DNA of 64,000 nt, taken from positions 62,001-126,000 of the forward strand of contig WTXG01000052.1 of the NCBI GenBank assembly GCA_022496185.1, read 5' to 3'. The DNA comes from Multifurca ochricompacta. Taxonomy: Eukaryota; Basidiomycota; Agaricomycetes; Russulales; Russulaceae. The notes under the pieces were generated by a model. That model did not search any database and was not told where the DNA came from. It worked only from the letters and a program-made list of their open reading frames with translations. The position numbers and the translations under genes are program-made. Positions 24,880-34,765 of the stretch are shown piece after piece (the first letter of the stretch is position 1; each line of letters begins with the position of its first letter).

Positions 24880-26187
24880 GTTGTCAGGGTCAACTGCCCG
24901 CCCGGTGACTTCGTGGCCAAGCTTTTATAATTATAATTATTAATTATATTACGATTACACTTCACGGAATCACGTAATCAAATTGTCTCATCTCAAATTT
25001 TTTTAAATTTCTGGCTTTGTAACTCATCTTATCATTAATCCCTTATCATTTATCTTAAATTCAGGCGGTGGCTGTAGCTGTGGCAGTGGTGTTATGCTGA
25101 ATTGGTAGTTCCAAAGACCTGTGAGCTCGTGTACCACCCATAAGTCACTGCACGAGCCTAATTTCACACAAACTGACAAAATCACTCGGGAGATGAACCA
25201 GCCCAAGACCTCTTCCCCTGACCCAAATGAGTTGAGCCGCAAACTCCTCATCACCGCCTGTCACGCCACACAGGAACAACGGTACGGTCCTTTCTTGGAA
25301 CATTGGAAGCCTTACATGTGAGTGTGAGATTGCGCAAGCACCCGGCCTCAACTCTCAACAACTCTCAGCCGCAAAGACTCACCCATCACATCCAAGAGAC
25401 GCGGTGTTTCGCTGGCCATCATGACTCACAATTCGTCAAGGCTCCTTACGTATCATGGTGGGATTCCATGTTGATATCATATACGAGCAGGCGCGCCATC
25501 GAGTTCACGAGTACGTCGTTTGTAGTCATGACGGAGTTACTCCCTCTAGATGTGATATAGGGGTGTAAGGGATTGCCTTCGAATTCGCGGTATCGCGGTA
25601 TAATCCCGCAGTTTCTATGGAGTGGGCGTAAATGGGGAACCTAAGCAAACGTTTTAAGTCCGACTCAATTCACGCGAAGTGCAGCAGAACCGGTGGGTCA
25701 ATCAATGGTACGGAGAGAACTGGTAGCTATTATCCGGGGGGATTTTAGGAAATGGAGATCGAGGGGTTTGGATTCTGTGATCTTCCAAACCACATGTGCT
25801 GTGTTGTGGCTCGGTAGGGCCTGGTGTCTAAAGTCATCCTCGGGGGATGTTGCATGCTAACCGTAACCAAAAAATATACAGCGCCGCGGAAGGTATGTGG
25901 TGGAGAGGGAATACAGCAGAGGTTTAGTCAAAGACCGCGCTGTTATCTCCACTGGGTGTGGGCGCTTTGGCAAACACACCAGCATGCCGGCCGTGGAGTT
26001 TGCGTGGCGCTGTCGCTAGGCACCGCGCCTCACACGGTTTTGTCTCAACCAGGAAACGACCAACTGTACCAAGTGGCACCCCACCCAGAAGAAGCTTGCT
26101 ACGAATGACTTTCCCGTGAGTGGGAATTTTGCTTGCTGTTATCGTATCGGAACCCCGCCACGCGATCACTGCACCCCCTGATTTGGT
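24880..26187. other. Upstream region of the CNNM gene and unresolved sequence
   Basis: The first ~100 bases upstream of the CNNM start are AT-rich (TTATAATTATAATTATTAAT at about 24925-24945) and may be promoter. No supported exon chain in the remainder. Confidence 0.4.
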
Positions 26188-26478
26188 ATGGGGGTCTGCG
26201 ACCCAGAGATGGCTCTTTGCCGAAGTCCGGCTCAAGAGACGCGGGTTCGACTTCGCATCAATCATGGACTGACTGATTTTCCCTCCCGCAGTCCCCGCGC
26301 ACGGGGTCGACCATCCAAACCAGCTGTCGGGGCGAAACAGCCTGGCGCGCCAGTTGCTCAGGCAAAGGCACCTAAAGCATTGGCAGTGTCAGAGTCGCGA
26401 GTGGTACGCGAACAAGAGCGTGAGCACGAGCCCGAACGACAACCTACTAGCCACGGTTGTAATTGCATTGTAATGTAG
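26188..26478 (+). CDS. Weak ORF ending in a CaaX prenylation box
   Basis: An ORF ending ..QPTSHGCNCIVM-TAG. CIVM fits the CaaX rule for prenylation, and the 60 residues before it are basic, Ala/Pro-rich and disordered (GRPSKPAVGAKQPGAPVAQA). This resembles the hypervariable tail of a Ras/Rho-type GTPase or another prenylated protein. A splice acceptor (CCTCCCGCAG) sits at about 26281-26290, so this may be a last exon starting there. I looked upstream for P-loop and DxxG motifs of a GTPase and did not find them, so the identity remains open and chance is possible. Confidence 0.33.
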   Translation: MGVCDPEMALCRSPAQETRVRLRINHGLTDFPSRSPRARGRPSKPAVGAKQPGAPVAQAKAPKALAVSESRVVREQEREHEPERQPTSHGCNCIVM

Positions 26479-26479
26479 G

Positions 26480-28756
26480 CTACTAGCCACTTCTTATTCT
26501 TGAATATTCCATTCGGGATTCGACTATCTATGTAATGTGAGTGTTAATTAACGAGCTATCAGTGAGAAGTGCATGCTAACCCCAACCCACTGAATAGACT
26601 ATCCCAGCAACCACCTTTGGCTTTGGCACCTTGATCATTGTTCATTGGAATGAAAAATACAGTGTGATGTGCCACCTTCCTATCAATCGAAGACCTTCTC
26701 TCGACACATCATATATTTCCCACTGCCGTCGGCACCGTGTTACCCATGTCCCAGAAGCGCAGACCGCCGAGAATGTAATTGGTAAGGAAGGGATAACCCC
26801 TTGCTGTGAACTGATTACCAAATTAACGAAAGTGTCTTATCACATTGCGTGTTGCTTGTGTGACCACCACCATGAGGGCTTCGCACGGCTCCTACCTATG
26901 GCGGATTATTGTCTGCGTGCGGTTGCCGCCTCTCCCCCCCACGAACGGGACACAATTGGTCTGACACCTTTGATCCGCGTAACACCTACAAAATCCACCT
27001 GGAGAAATGGCATTTCCGTCGTAATCGAGGGTAGCGTATCCGGTTTCGTTGTAAACGAAAGCCCTCCAACTTACTCAACTCTGTCATTCCCTCCGTATCA
27101 CCGACATCCCTCGATCAAATGGCTGGCGCCTTGATCATTTCCGGCTTGTGCGCGCCTTTACGAGTGTTCTCTCAACACAATTGCCATGACGCTAATCGGG
27201 GCCGAAACCAGGGCTAGTTGGTGTACCACGGGTGAGTAATCAGAGCCCCAGTTGGTCTTTTGTTCCCAAAAAAAAAACGAACGGTTTGGTCCTCCAGAAA
27301 GGAAATAAATGATGCCTGCAGGCCTAGCGCGAAGAAGCGAAGCGGAAAGCTGTGGTGAAATCAAGGCTTGTCAGTCTCGAGTGCTTTGCGATGTAGGTGT
27401 AGGTTACTCGCGGGTTTTGCTACCAACGCAAATACTGGAATTTATTTTTTTAAATGCATGAAGCGGGTGCGGATCGCCGTGTTGGGTGCTGACGAAGTCT
27501 TCGTTATGTTGATTGCTCCGGTTCTCTTGGTACGATGTTTCCAGACACCCTTTCCCGACAAGAACGGGGGGCCAGAGTGAAGCAGCCGGTTCAGATATCA
27601 TTGGGTAATTCCATTTCCTCTCCACCCAGCCGCCCACAGACCCACTTCTTTCCTTCTCCAACAGTTCGGCGTACATGCCACCGTCTCATTTACATTTGCT
27701 CGCTCATCAGTTCGTGTCTTCATTCGCGACCTTTGTCACTTCCTTCCATTTCTTTCTTTACGTTTAGAAGGGGTGGGGGGTGGGTGGGGGGGTGTCTGAG
27801 GTGCTGCTGCTACGCCCGATTCAGCGCGGAATTATAAATTTGATACGGGTACTACATCAAGTTCTGATCGTGGTAGCAGAGGGGGCAATTGGGCCACGCC
27901 CTCCTGGCATTGCGCCTGACTTGTGGAGACAGGACATGCCAAGGAGGGCTGTTTGAATGGGTGCCCTCCTGTCTGCAAACATGTTTATCTTAGAATAGAG
28001 CCTGTATTGAACAACCACTCAAATGAGACCAATTAGTAACTAAAGTGAGTGAGTGGTCGGATTTATCATCTCGTTCGTCATGATTTATGGAACAATCACG
28101 TGATCCAGCAGAGGCCGAAAGCTCCCAAAACTACGCGTTGACAGCTGGCGACTCAAATTCTTACGAATTGCCGCTATTATTAGCATATCGCCTGCGCGCT
28201 CTGGTCACGAACTTCGGCGCAGGTGGAATTTTTTAATCGTCACCATCCTGCCCCGGTCACGTCCAATTGTTCTCTGTTTTACTCTCCACAGGCTACAGGC
28301 AGCATGTGCTGACTGGTGTGCATATCAGCTTATTTGACTAAGGAAGTATTAGTGCATCCCTCAATGCAGATGTGTCATATCGCCGCTGTGCAACTTCAAG
28401 GAAAGCATCCTCGTCAATGTCCCCATGACCTTTTTTTTTGAGTCTTAGTTTATATTCCGAAGCGTATGACTTTTTGACCCTGTTGGACGCTAGGGCTCAT
28501 ATATCGCAAGCGCTGAGGGTGTTGTGACAAGGATAATGATGTAATGTCTTCGCGATTCAAGCGGCAGCCCCACGAGCTACGTATCTACGAGTCGAACACT
28601 TATCTCACTGAGCGTCGATCAGTTTGGGTGGGAACAAGAATAACTAGCTTAGTTCATCGTATGATGGACTTTGGGTTAGATCTAAAATAGGGACGCCTTG
28701 GTAAAACATACGATAGTTATTGCATATCTTGGGTTCATTGGTTGTTCGACTGCCAC
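26480..28756. other. Stretch without a supported gene
   Basis: An ORF of 167 codons exists at 26631-27134 (+), but it has no recognisable motif and no splice support. The remainder is a mix of moderate-GC sequence and the 3' flank of the glutamine-synthetase-type gene. Confidence 0.4.
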
Positions 28757-29883
28757 TCAATAATTAAGTATACCCTTGATCTTCTCTTCCTCAAGAGTAG
28801 GGCTCTTCAAAAAATTCTCCATGACCTGCAGACTCGCATTAATTTGTTGATAGCATCGTCTTGAAAAATCACGGACCTCGTTAACATCAAGATACTTCTG
28901 TACGAATTCTTGCCCAAGAACGTTGATGATGGTTGCATCCTGACGCGCGGCATCCCGTGCTGCGCTAAGTGTACGCCAAAGGCGCCCTTTGATACCTCTC
29001 TCCGTGCGCTCTTCCGCACTTAATTCCACTGCGGGAACGTCTATTGCCTTTATCTTCAGCTCCAAGCCCTTCTGAACGCCGACGAGACCTAGTCCGAGTA
29101 TGGTCGCAAGGGCAATGTGGGGATTCGAAGTGCCATCCATGGTGCGCACTTCGAAATGGTGTGAACCTGGCGCACCGGTGAGGCGCACGGTAGTCTCCCG
29201 GTTTTCTACTCCCCAACAAGCGTACGTGCCGCCCGACCAGATGCCGTCCTGAACACGATCGTACGATGCCACCGTCGGCAGGGTAAACGCTGTGCTAGAG
29301 GGCAGATTGTCAAGAAGGGACTGTAGAAAAGACCGTTCGAGAGGGGTCATGGTAGTGTCCTGATTAGTATTTGGATTTTCTGGGGGTGGATTTGCAGGTC
29401 GCTGAGGGGTAGGATGTATCGATATGTGAGCGTGTGCTGCACTGCCACCTGTTGTCGATACGATTAAAGCGTTTTGTCTAGAGTTAGCAAGAGGCGGCAT
29501 ACTTACAGGTGTGTGCATAAACTCTGGGAGAAAAAGTGGCATGTAACCCGTGCTTTGCGGCGATGTTGATGATGGTCTCACGGGTAAATACAACAGCATC
29601 GGCAGCCTCCACGGGAGGCAATGGACCCGTCACTATTTCGTACTGTCCGAGGGAAATTCATGTCAGTCACGGGTCCAAACCCCTGATAATGTGACATCGC
29701 ACCTGTCCAGGAGCTGCTTCGGCGTGGTACATCAGGACTTCAATGTCGCCAATCCGGAGAGCATCGGCAATATCTTCGAGACACTTCGCAGCATTAGAAC
29801 CCGACAGCAATGCGCGAGAAGCCGACCAAGGAGCGTCGTTCACGGCCTCGATAGGATTCGTTGATTTGAGTAAAATGAACTCT

Positions 29884-29891
29884 GTCTCGAT
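29884..29891. repeat. Target site duplication GTCTCGAT, left copy
   Basis: Identical to 30366-30373. Removing one copy plus the MITE restores the GS-family reading frame. Confidence 0.92.
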
Positions 29892-30365
29892 TAGTGATGT
29901 GCCTGCCCGGCTCAAAGCCGGAAGCCGGGCCAAGCCGGGCCTGTTGGGCCGGGCCAAGCCAGGCCGTTGTGACGCCCAGCAAGGCTTTGGCCCGGCTCAG
30001 AGAAGCTAAAGCCAAGCCGCCGGCTCAGGCCGCGCTTTCAACAGCACATACAAGTGCAATAGCAATCATCAAAATCAGTAGAAATCTGATCACAAAGTGT
30101 TGATTTGGTCACGTGATCATGTTTATTGCGGCATTTCAAACTTTTTTTCGATATAGCTTTGCAATACGTAACACACTAAGTCATATTTGATTAGCGAACT
30201 ATAATACTAGTTATGTCATAAAATTTTCTCTACAAAAGCCGCGCTTGGGCCAAGCCGGCCAGTGCCAAGCCGTCTGTGCGGCTTTGCTCGGCCAGACTTA
30301 GGAAAGCCGGAGCCGCCTCAGCCAAGCCAAAGCCGCGCTTTGGCCAAGCCGGCCGAACATCACTA
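29892..30365. mobile_element. hAT-type MITE, 474 bp, inserted in the GS-family exon
   Basis: It begins TAGTGATGTGC and ends GAACATCACTA, giving 9-bp perfect terminal inverted repeats. It is flanked by an exact 8-bp duplication GTCTCGAT (29884-29891 and 30366-30373). An 8-bp duplication of the pattern nTnnnnAn is the hAT superfamily signature. The ends are rich in GCCGGGCC/GGCCAAGCCGGCC subrepeats that can fold back, around an AT-rich centre (about 30040-30240). It has no coding capacity, so it would have been moved in trans. Confidence 0.9.
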
Positions 30366-30373
30366 GTCTCGAT
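30366..30373. repeat. Target site duplication GTCTCGAT, right copy
   Basis: Matches 29884-29891 exactly. Confidence 0.92.
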
Positions 30374-31437
30374 CCCGACGAGAAAGTCTACACCTAACGC
30401 TTTACCCTTTCTATCATTACTTTACCGTTAACGACATTGGGAGGATGACAGCCCACGATACCACGCACCTTACGATGTCCCTGAGAAGCCCCCGAGGGCA
30501 GAGGGAAACTTTAAAAGGATCCCCTCCCGCATTCGAGTTGTCCTGGATGGGTAGTTTCTCCTCAAACCAACCCATCACGCTCGCGTGCCCAGGAGCATAA
30601 CCACATATACGAGTAGATGTCAAGTCGGGAGTATACAGATATTCGCCGGTACCTGAAAACCCAGGCGCCAGGGAGACTCCGATTAACCCAAAGACGACCT
30701 TCGCAATCCCAACCCCGGGACGTGAAGCCGTGAGGAGTTCACGAAAAGAGGGAAGAGGTATGACGCGATAACGGGTGAGATTTATGTAGTCAACCCATTG
30801 AAAACGGATATAATGGATCCCTCGCCTCTCCAACTCGTCAAGAGCATCACCTTGTCCAAGTGTTGGGACCTTGGCTGACGCAGGAAGATATTGTAGGCCA
30901 AAGGCGACTTCTGTTTTCAATGGGGCCATTCGAATTATGGGACTTCTGGACTATGTGAAAGGTTGGGGGCTAAAATGAAGGGCATCTTGGGTTAGTTTAC
31001 AAATACAAATACAAATGGGCTAGAAGCAACATTCCAGATAGCATTGTGAGAAACAGGTATGGCACAGCTTGGTACAAGATACTACTTTACTACTAGCTAT
31101 CTATCTCACCTTGTTAGTTATAGAGGCTTAGATACTTTAACTAAAGTGATAGCAACTGCTTTATTACAGTAGTTTTACAGTGGCTTTTATATACAGTCTA
31201 TGTACTATATTGGCTACTTAATTATGTGAATGCATTATCTCATTATTGCATTTAATGATCACATGTCAGATCTAAGATATATATCCTAAGTATCTATAAT
31301 TACAGTGGGTCAAAAAGCTGTCCTGATGTTTGCACCATTTCTAGTATTCACTCTATAGCACCTCAGCATTTAGGAATCTGGTTATGGTGTGGCAGTATGT
31401 CTGAAAGCCCTGCTTCCTGGCTACCATGTGAAACTTA

Positions 31438-32352
31438 CAGTAACCCACAAAACTGTTCCAATGTTTGGCCATCCTGAAGAGATTGACCTACCACACAATG
31501 AGAATAATTTCCAAAATTAGTAGAAATTGGTAGATGATAGTGTAGCATCTAAGCTTCAATTAGAGCCTATACTAATGTCAATTGGGTCAGTGGTTCATGA
31601 TATATAAAATGTTTTGTGAGGCATTATCATTGGAATGGTTTTGTGGCCAACATGTGAGATGACAAAACCAGTATCTGGTGGTCATGTGAATGCATTGACA
31701 GTCATGTGACAATGTTAAATAAGTTAAACATACACCAAATAATCATCAACAACACTTGCTTCTTACCATGCATGCCCTCTCTGCTGCCAAAAGGACTCAC
31801 ATCATCTCCTTCCTCACTTCAGGCAAATCTGCCCATGAAGTGTCAACTATGACTGGCCATGGCACTGTTATCATCTCCAGATGTGTCATAAATACTGCCC
31901 TTACCATCCCAAGTCAAATAGAGGGAGACCAAGGAGGCTGACAGAGAGAAATGCTCAGCATGCTGTTTGCCTTATCTCCTCTGGCAGGGCAGACACAGAT
32001 GTGGAAGTGACTAGAGCACTTCAGAAGTTGTTAATGGGTTCCTCTATCAACATACAATGCCTGTCCATCCTCCCATCAGATTTTCAAGCCATACCTGGCC
32101 CCTCCCATATCATACACCCCCATTCCATCATAAGTGCAATAGGCCACAAAACCATTCTAATGACATTGCTACACAAAACATTTTATATATCATGCACCAC
32201 TGACTCAATTGACATTAGTATAGGCTCTAATTGAAGCTTAGATGCTACAATATCATCTATCAATTTCTACTAATTTTGGAAATTATTCTCATTGTGTGGT
32301 AGGTCAATCTCATCAGGATGGCCAAACATAAGAATGGTTTTGTGGGTTACTG
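31438..32352. mobile_element. Tc1-type DNA transposon remnant with long terminal inverted repeats
   Basis: It starts CAGTAACCCACAAAACTG and ends with the inverted form, flanked by TA on both sides (31436-31437 and 32353-32354). The inverted ends extend about 220 bp (31438-31660 against 32135-32352). Inside, from ATG 31768, is the N-terminal helix-turn-helix part of a Tc1/mariner transposase (MHALSAAKRTHIISFLTSGK, later RGRPRRLTERNAQHAV). One frameshift (near 31880) separates the two pieces and the catalytic domain is missing. I see no CG dinucleotide in the element. Confidence 0.75.
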
Positions 32353-32354
32353 TA

Positions 32355-32625
32355 TGATGGAACAGGGGTGTATGATATGGGAGGGGCCAGGTATGGCTTG
32401 AAAATCTGATGGGAGGATGGACAGGCATTGTATGTTGATAGAGGAACCCATTAACAACTTCTGAAGTGCTCTAGTCACTTCCACATCTGTGTCTGCCCTG
32501 CCAGAGGAGATAAGGCAAACAGCATGCTGAGCATTTCTCTCTGTCAGCCTCCTTGGTCTCCCTCTATTTGACTTGGGATGGTAAGGGCAGTATTTATGAC
32601 ACATCTGTAGATGATAACAGTGCCA
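32355..32625 (-). mobile_element. Inverted fragment of the same Tc1-type transposon
   Basis: This stretch is the reverse complement of about 31867-32135 with few changes (both encode RGRPRRLTERNAQHAVCLIS). It abuts the right end of the 915-bp element, so the locus is a head-to-head arrangement of partial copies. It carries no terminal repeat of its own on its far side. Confidence 0.75.
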
Positions 32626-32718
32626 TGGTGTTACAAACCCCACTATGTTGTCTTTTCTTCCCATTCTTACCCCATGACTTGTTGTTTGACTCCATTTGGC
32701 CCCTGTTGATCATGTTTA

Positions 32719-32879
32719 TGATGAAATGCAGCTGAGGTTAGATAAGTGCTACCTAAATGGGTAGCAAGATAATTCAGTTTGTGAATGGTCAAAACTGTAC
32801 ATTAATTAGTCTTTACCTAAATGGGTAGCAAGATAACTACACGAGTAATGTTAGCTATACGCATGGTAAAGATAATCTA
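32719..32879 (-). repeat. Copia 3' LTR, distal part (continues at 34502-34754)
   Basis: The plus-strand boundary TGATGAAA.GCAGCTGAGG matches the boundary of the 5' LTR remnant at 40370. The LTR is split by the fold-back element, and its two pieces total about 410 bp. On the minus strand it runs TGTTGAG...TCATCA. Confidence 0.75.
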
Positions 32880-34501
32880 CAGTGCCTCACAAAACTGAGT
32901 CAATGTTTTGCACTTTTGCACTGTTTGTTGAATATCACATCAGCCAAAACAAATATAAACAAAGTCTTGGTAGACCATAAAAGGTATGAGATAAGGGTTA
33001 TGTAATGCAACAATAATTATGTAATTATGATCAAAACTTGTGGAGCTATGGCCATTTCAAATTGGGGACTCATTGACTCAGTTTTGTGAGTGGGTATCAG
33101 AAATATCAGAATCTGATGCTCCACCAAATGTACAGCAACCAATCCATAATATATGGTTACCATAGTTATCTTAATATTGATGGTACCTGGAATAGAGCTA
33201 TTTAACCATGGTTTACATTCCCAGAATATTATAATTTCCCAATGCACCCCACCTCCTCTGCTCAGAAAGAAAACATGCTCTCTCTGGCCTCTGAAGGTCA
33301 TTCCACTGACACTATTGCCTCCAGACTCAGCCTCAGCCAGTCCACAGTCTCTAGGACACTCAGGACCCTCCTTCCCAACCATCAGTCACCTCATTTTAGT
33401 CATCCTTCCTAGCTCTCTGCTACCTCTGAACATGCTATCATGATACAAATCACCACAGGAAAGGTTGGCAATGCTGTCCAGGCCACAAAGCACATCAATT
33501 CCATCATCCCCAACCATGTCTCTTCACAAACTGTGCATTGGGTTCTTAAACAACATTCATTCAAGGCTGTAACAAAGAAGAAAAGGCCACTACTCTCTGC
33601 AGTACATTGCAAGAAGCACTTAGCCTTTGCTTTGAAGTACAGAGAGTGGACTGTGGAGGACTGGCATCTGACCCAAACCTGTTGATTTTGGTCTCATCTG
33701 ACCAAATCACCCTCTTCCAGTCCTCCATAGTCCAGTTTTGGTACTTCAAAGCAAAGGCTAAGTGCTTCTTGCAATGTACTGCAGAGAGTAGTGGCCTTTT
33801 CTTCTTTGTTACAGCCTTGAATGAATGTTGTTTAAGAACCCAATGCACAGTTTGTGAAGAGACATGGTTGGGGATGATGGAATTGATGTGCTTTGTGGCC
33901 TGGACAGCATTGCCAACCTTTCCTGTGGTGATTTGTATCATGATAGCATGTTCAGAGGTAGCAGAGAGCTAGGAAGGATGACTAAAATGAGGTGACTGAT
34001 GGTTGGGAAGGAGGGTCCTGAGTGTCCTAGAGACTGTGGACTGGCTGAGGCTGAGTCTGGAGGCAATAGTGTCAGTGGAATGACCTTCAGAGGCCAGAGA
34101 GAGCATGTTTTCTTTCTGAGCAGAGGAGGTGGGGTGCATTGGGAAATTATAATATTCTGGGAATGTAAACCATGGTTAAATAGCTCTATTCCAGGTACCA
34201 TCAATATTAAGATAACTATGGTAACCATATATTATGGATTGGTTGCTGTACATTTGGTGGAGCATCAGATTCTGATATTTCTGATACCCACTCACAAAAC
34301 TGAGTCAATGAGTCCCCAATTTGAAATGGCCATAGCTCCACAAGTTTTGATCATAATTACATAATTATTGTTGCATTACATAACCCTTATCTCATACCTT
34401 TTATGGTCTACCAAGACTTTGTTTATATTTGTTTTGGCTGATGTGATATTCAACAAACAGTGCAAAAGTGCAAAACATTGACTCAGTTTTGTGAGGCACT
34501 G
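32880..34501. mobile_element. Fold-back element 1: inverted dimer of a Tc1-type 5' half, 1,622 bp
   Basis: TA-flanked. It starts CAGTGCCTCACAAAACTG and ends with the exact inverse. Left arm 32880-33640 and right arm 33741-34501 (761 bp each) are inverted copies; I saw no mismatch between them. The loop is 33641-33740 and keeps an imperfect inner inverted repeat. Each arm encodes the N-terminal DNA-binding part of a Tc1-type transposase, pointing toward the loop. The right-arm copy runs through the loop to VIWSDETKIN (first catalytic Asp) and then into inverted arm sequence. Both arms carry the same TAG stop (in the FSHPS.LSAT segment). I see no CG dinucleotide. It is inserted in the 3' LTR of the copia element. 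Confidence 0.9.
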
Positions 34502-34765
34502 TAAGTAGATACTCACTTCAGTTTGTAAATGGTCAAAACTGAAGAGTACAACACAGAAATAATGTCCTTAAATACTGTAAAGAGTGTGCTGTGCTATGGT
34601 CATAAAGGATTGTATCTTTAATCATAAGTAATCATAGTAAATGAGTGGAATGTCAGTATGTATATTACAATGTCCACTTAACTCCATCTTGCACCAGCAA
34701 CTCCAGTCACCTCTGATCCAGTCTGGCCAACTCTGATCCATTACCAGCTCAACATCCCCCCATGA

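Larger units (their letters stand above)
28757..30929 (-). pseudogene. Glutamine-synthetase-family gene split by a hAT-type MITE
   Basis: Exons: 30929-30469, 30410-29703 (containing the MITE at 29892-30365), 29642-29507 and 29448-28757. Without the MITE and one target duplicate the coding length is 1,515 nt (504 aa), with every phase closing. Family signatures include VDFLVGIETEFIL (metal ligand Glu), YHAEAAPGQYEIVTGP, GGSAAHAHISIH (metal-binding His), NRETTVRL and HHFEVRTMDGTSNPHIALA. The length and motifs fit the large fungal GS-domain proteins related to the C-terminal half of FluG, rather than the ~360-aa cytosolic enzyme. The C-terminus has VLGQEFVQKYLDVNEVR. The product would be a cytosolic ATP-dependent ligase of the GS fold, substrate unknown. 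The MITE interrupts codon-level sequence at IET|EF. The gene is disrupted unless the insert is spliced out (see findings). The flanking exons show no other damage, so the insertion looks recent. Confidence 0.85.

Noticed and set aside
26195..26265. tRNA-like stretch with GGGTTCGAC
   Set aside because: The presumed T-stem does not pair and no acceptor or D-arm fits; no tRNA gene was accepted anywhere in the window.
26631..27134. 167-codon plus-strand ORF
   Set aside because: No motif, irregular composition, and no splice or neighbour support.
33017..34364. Mirror-image ORFs in the fold-back element (e.g. MVGKEGPECPRDCGLAEAES)
   Set aside because: They are antisense shadows of the Tc1-type frame and appear twice only because the element is palindromic.
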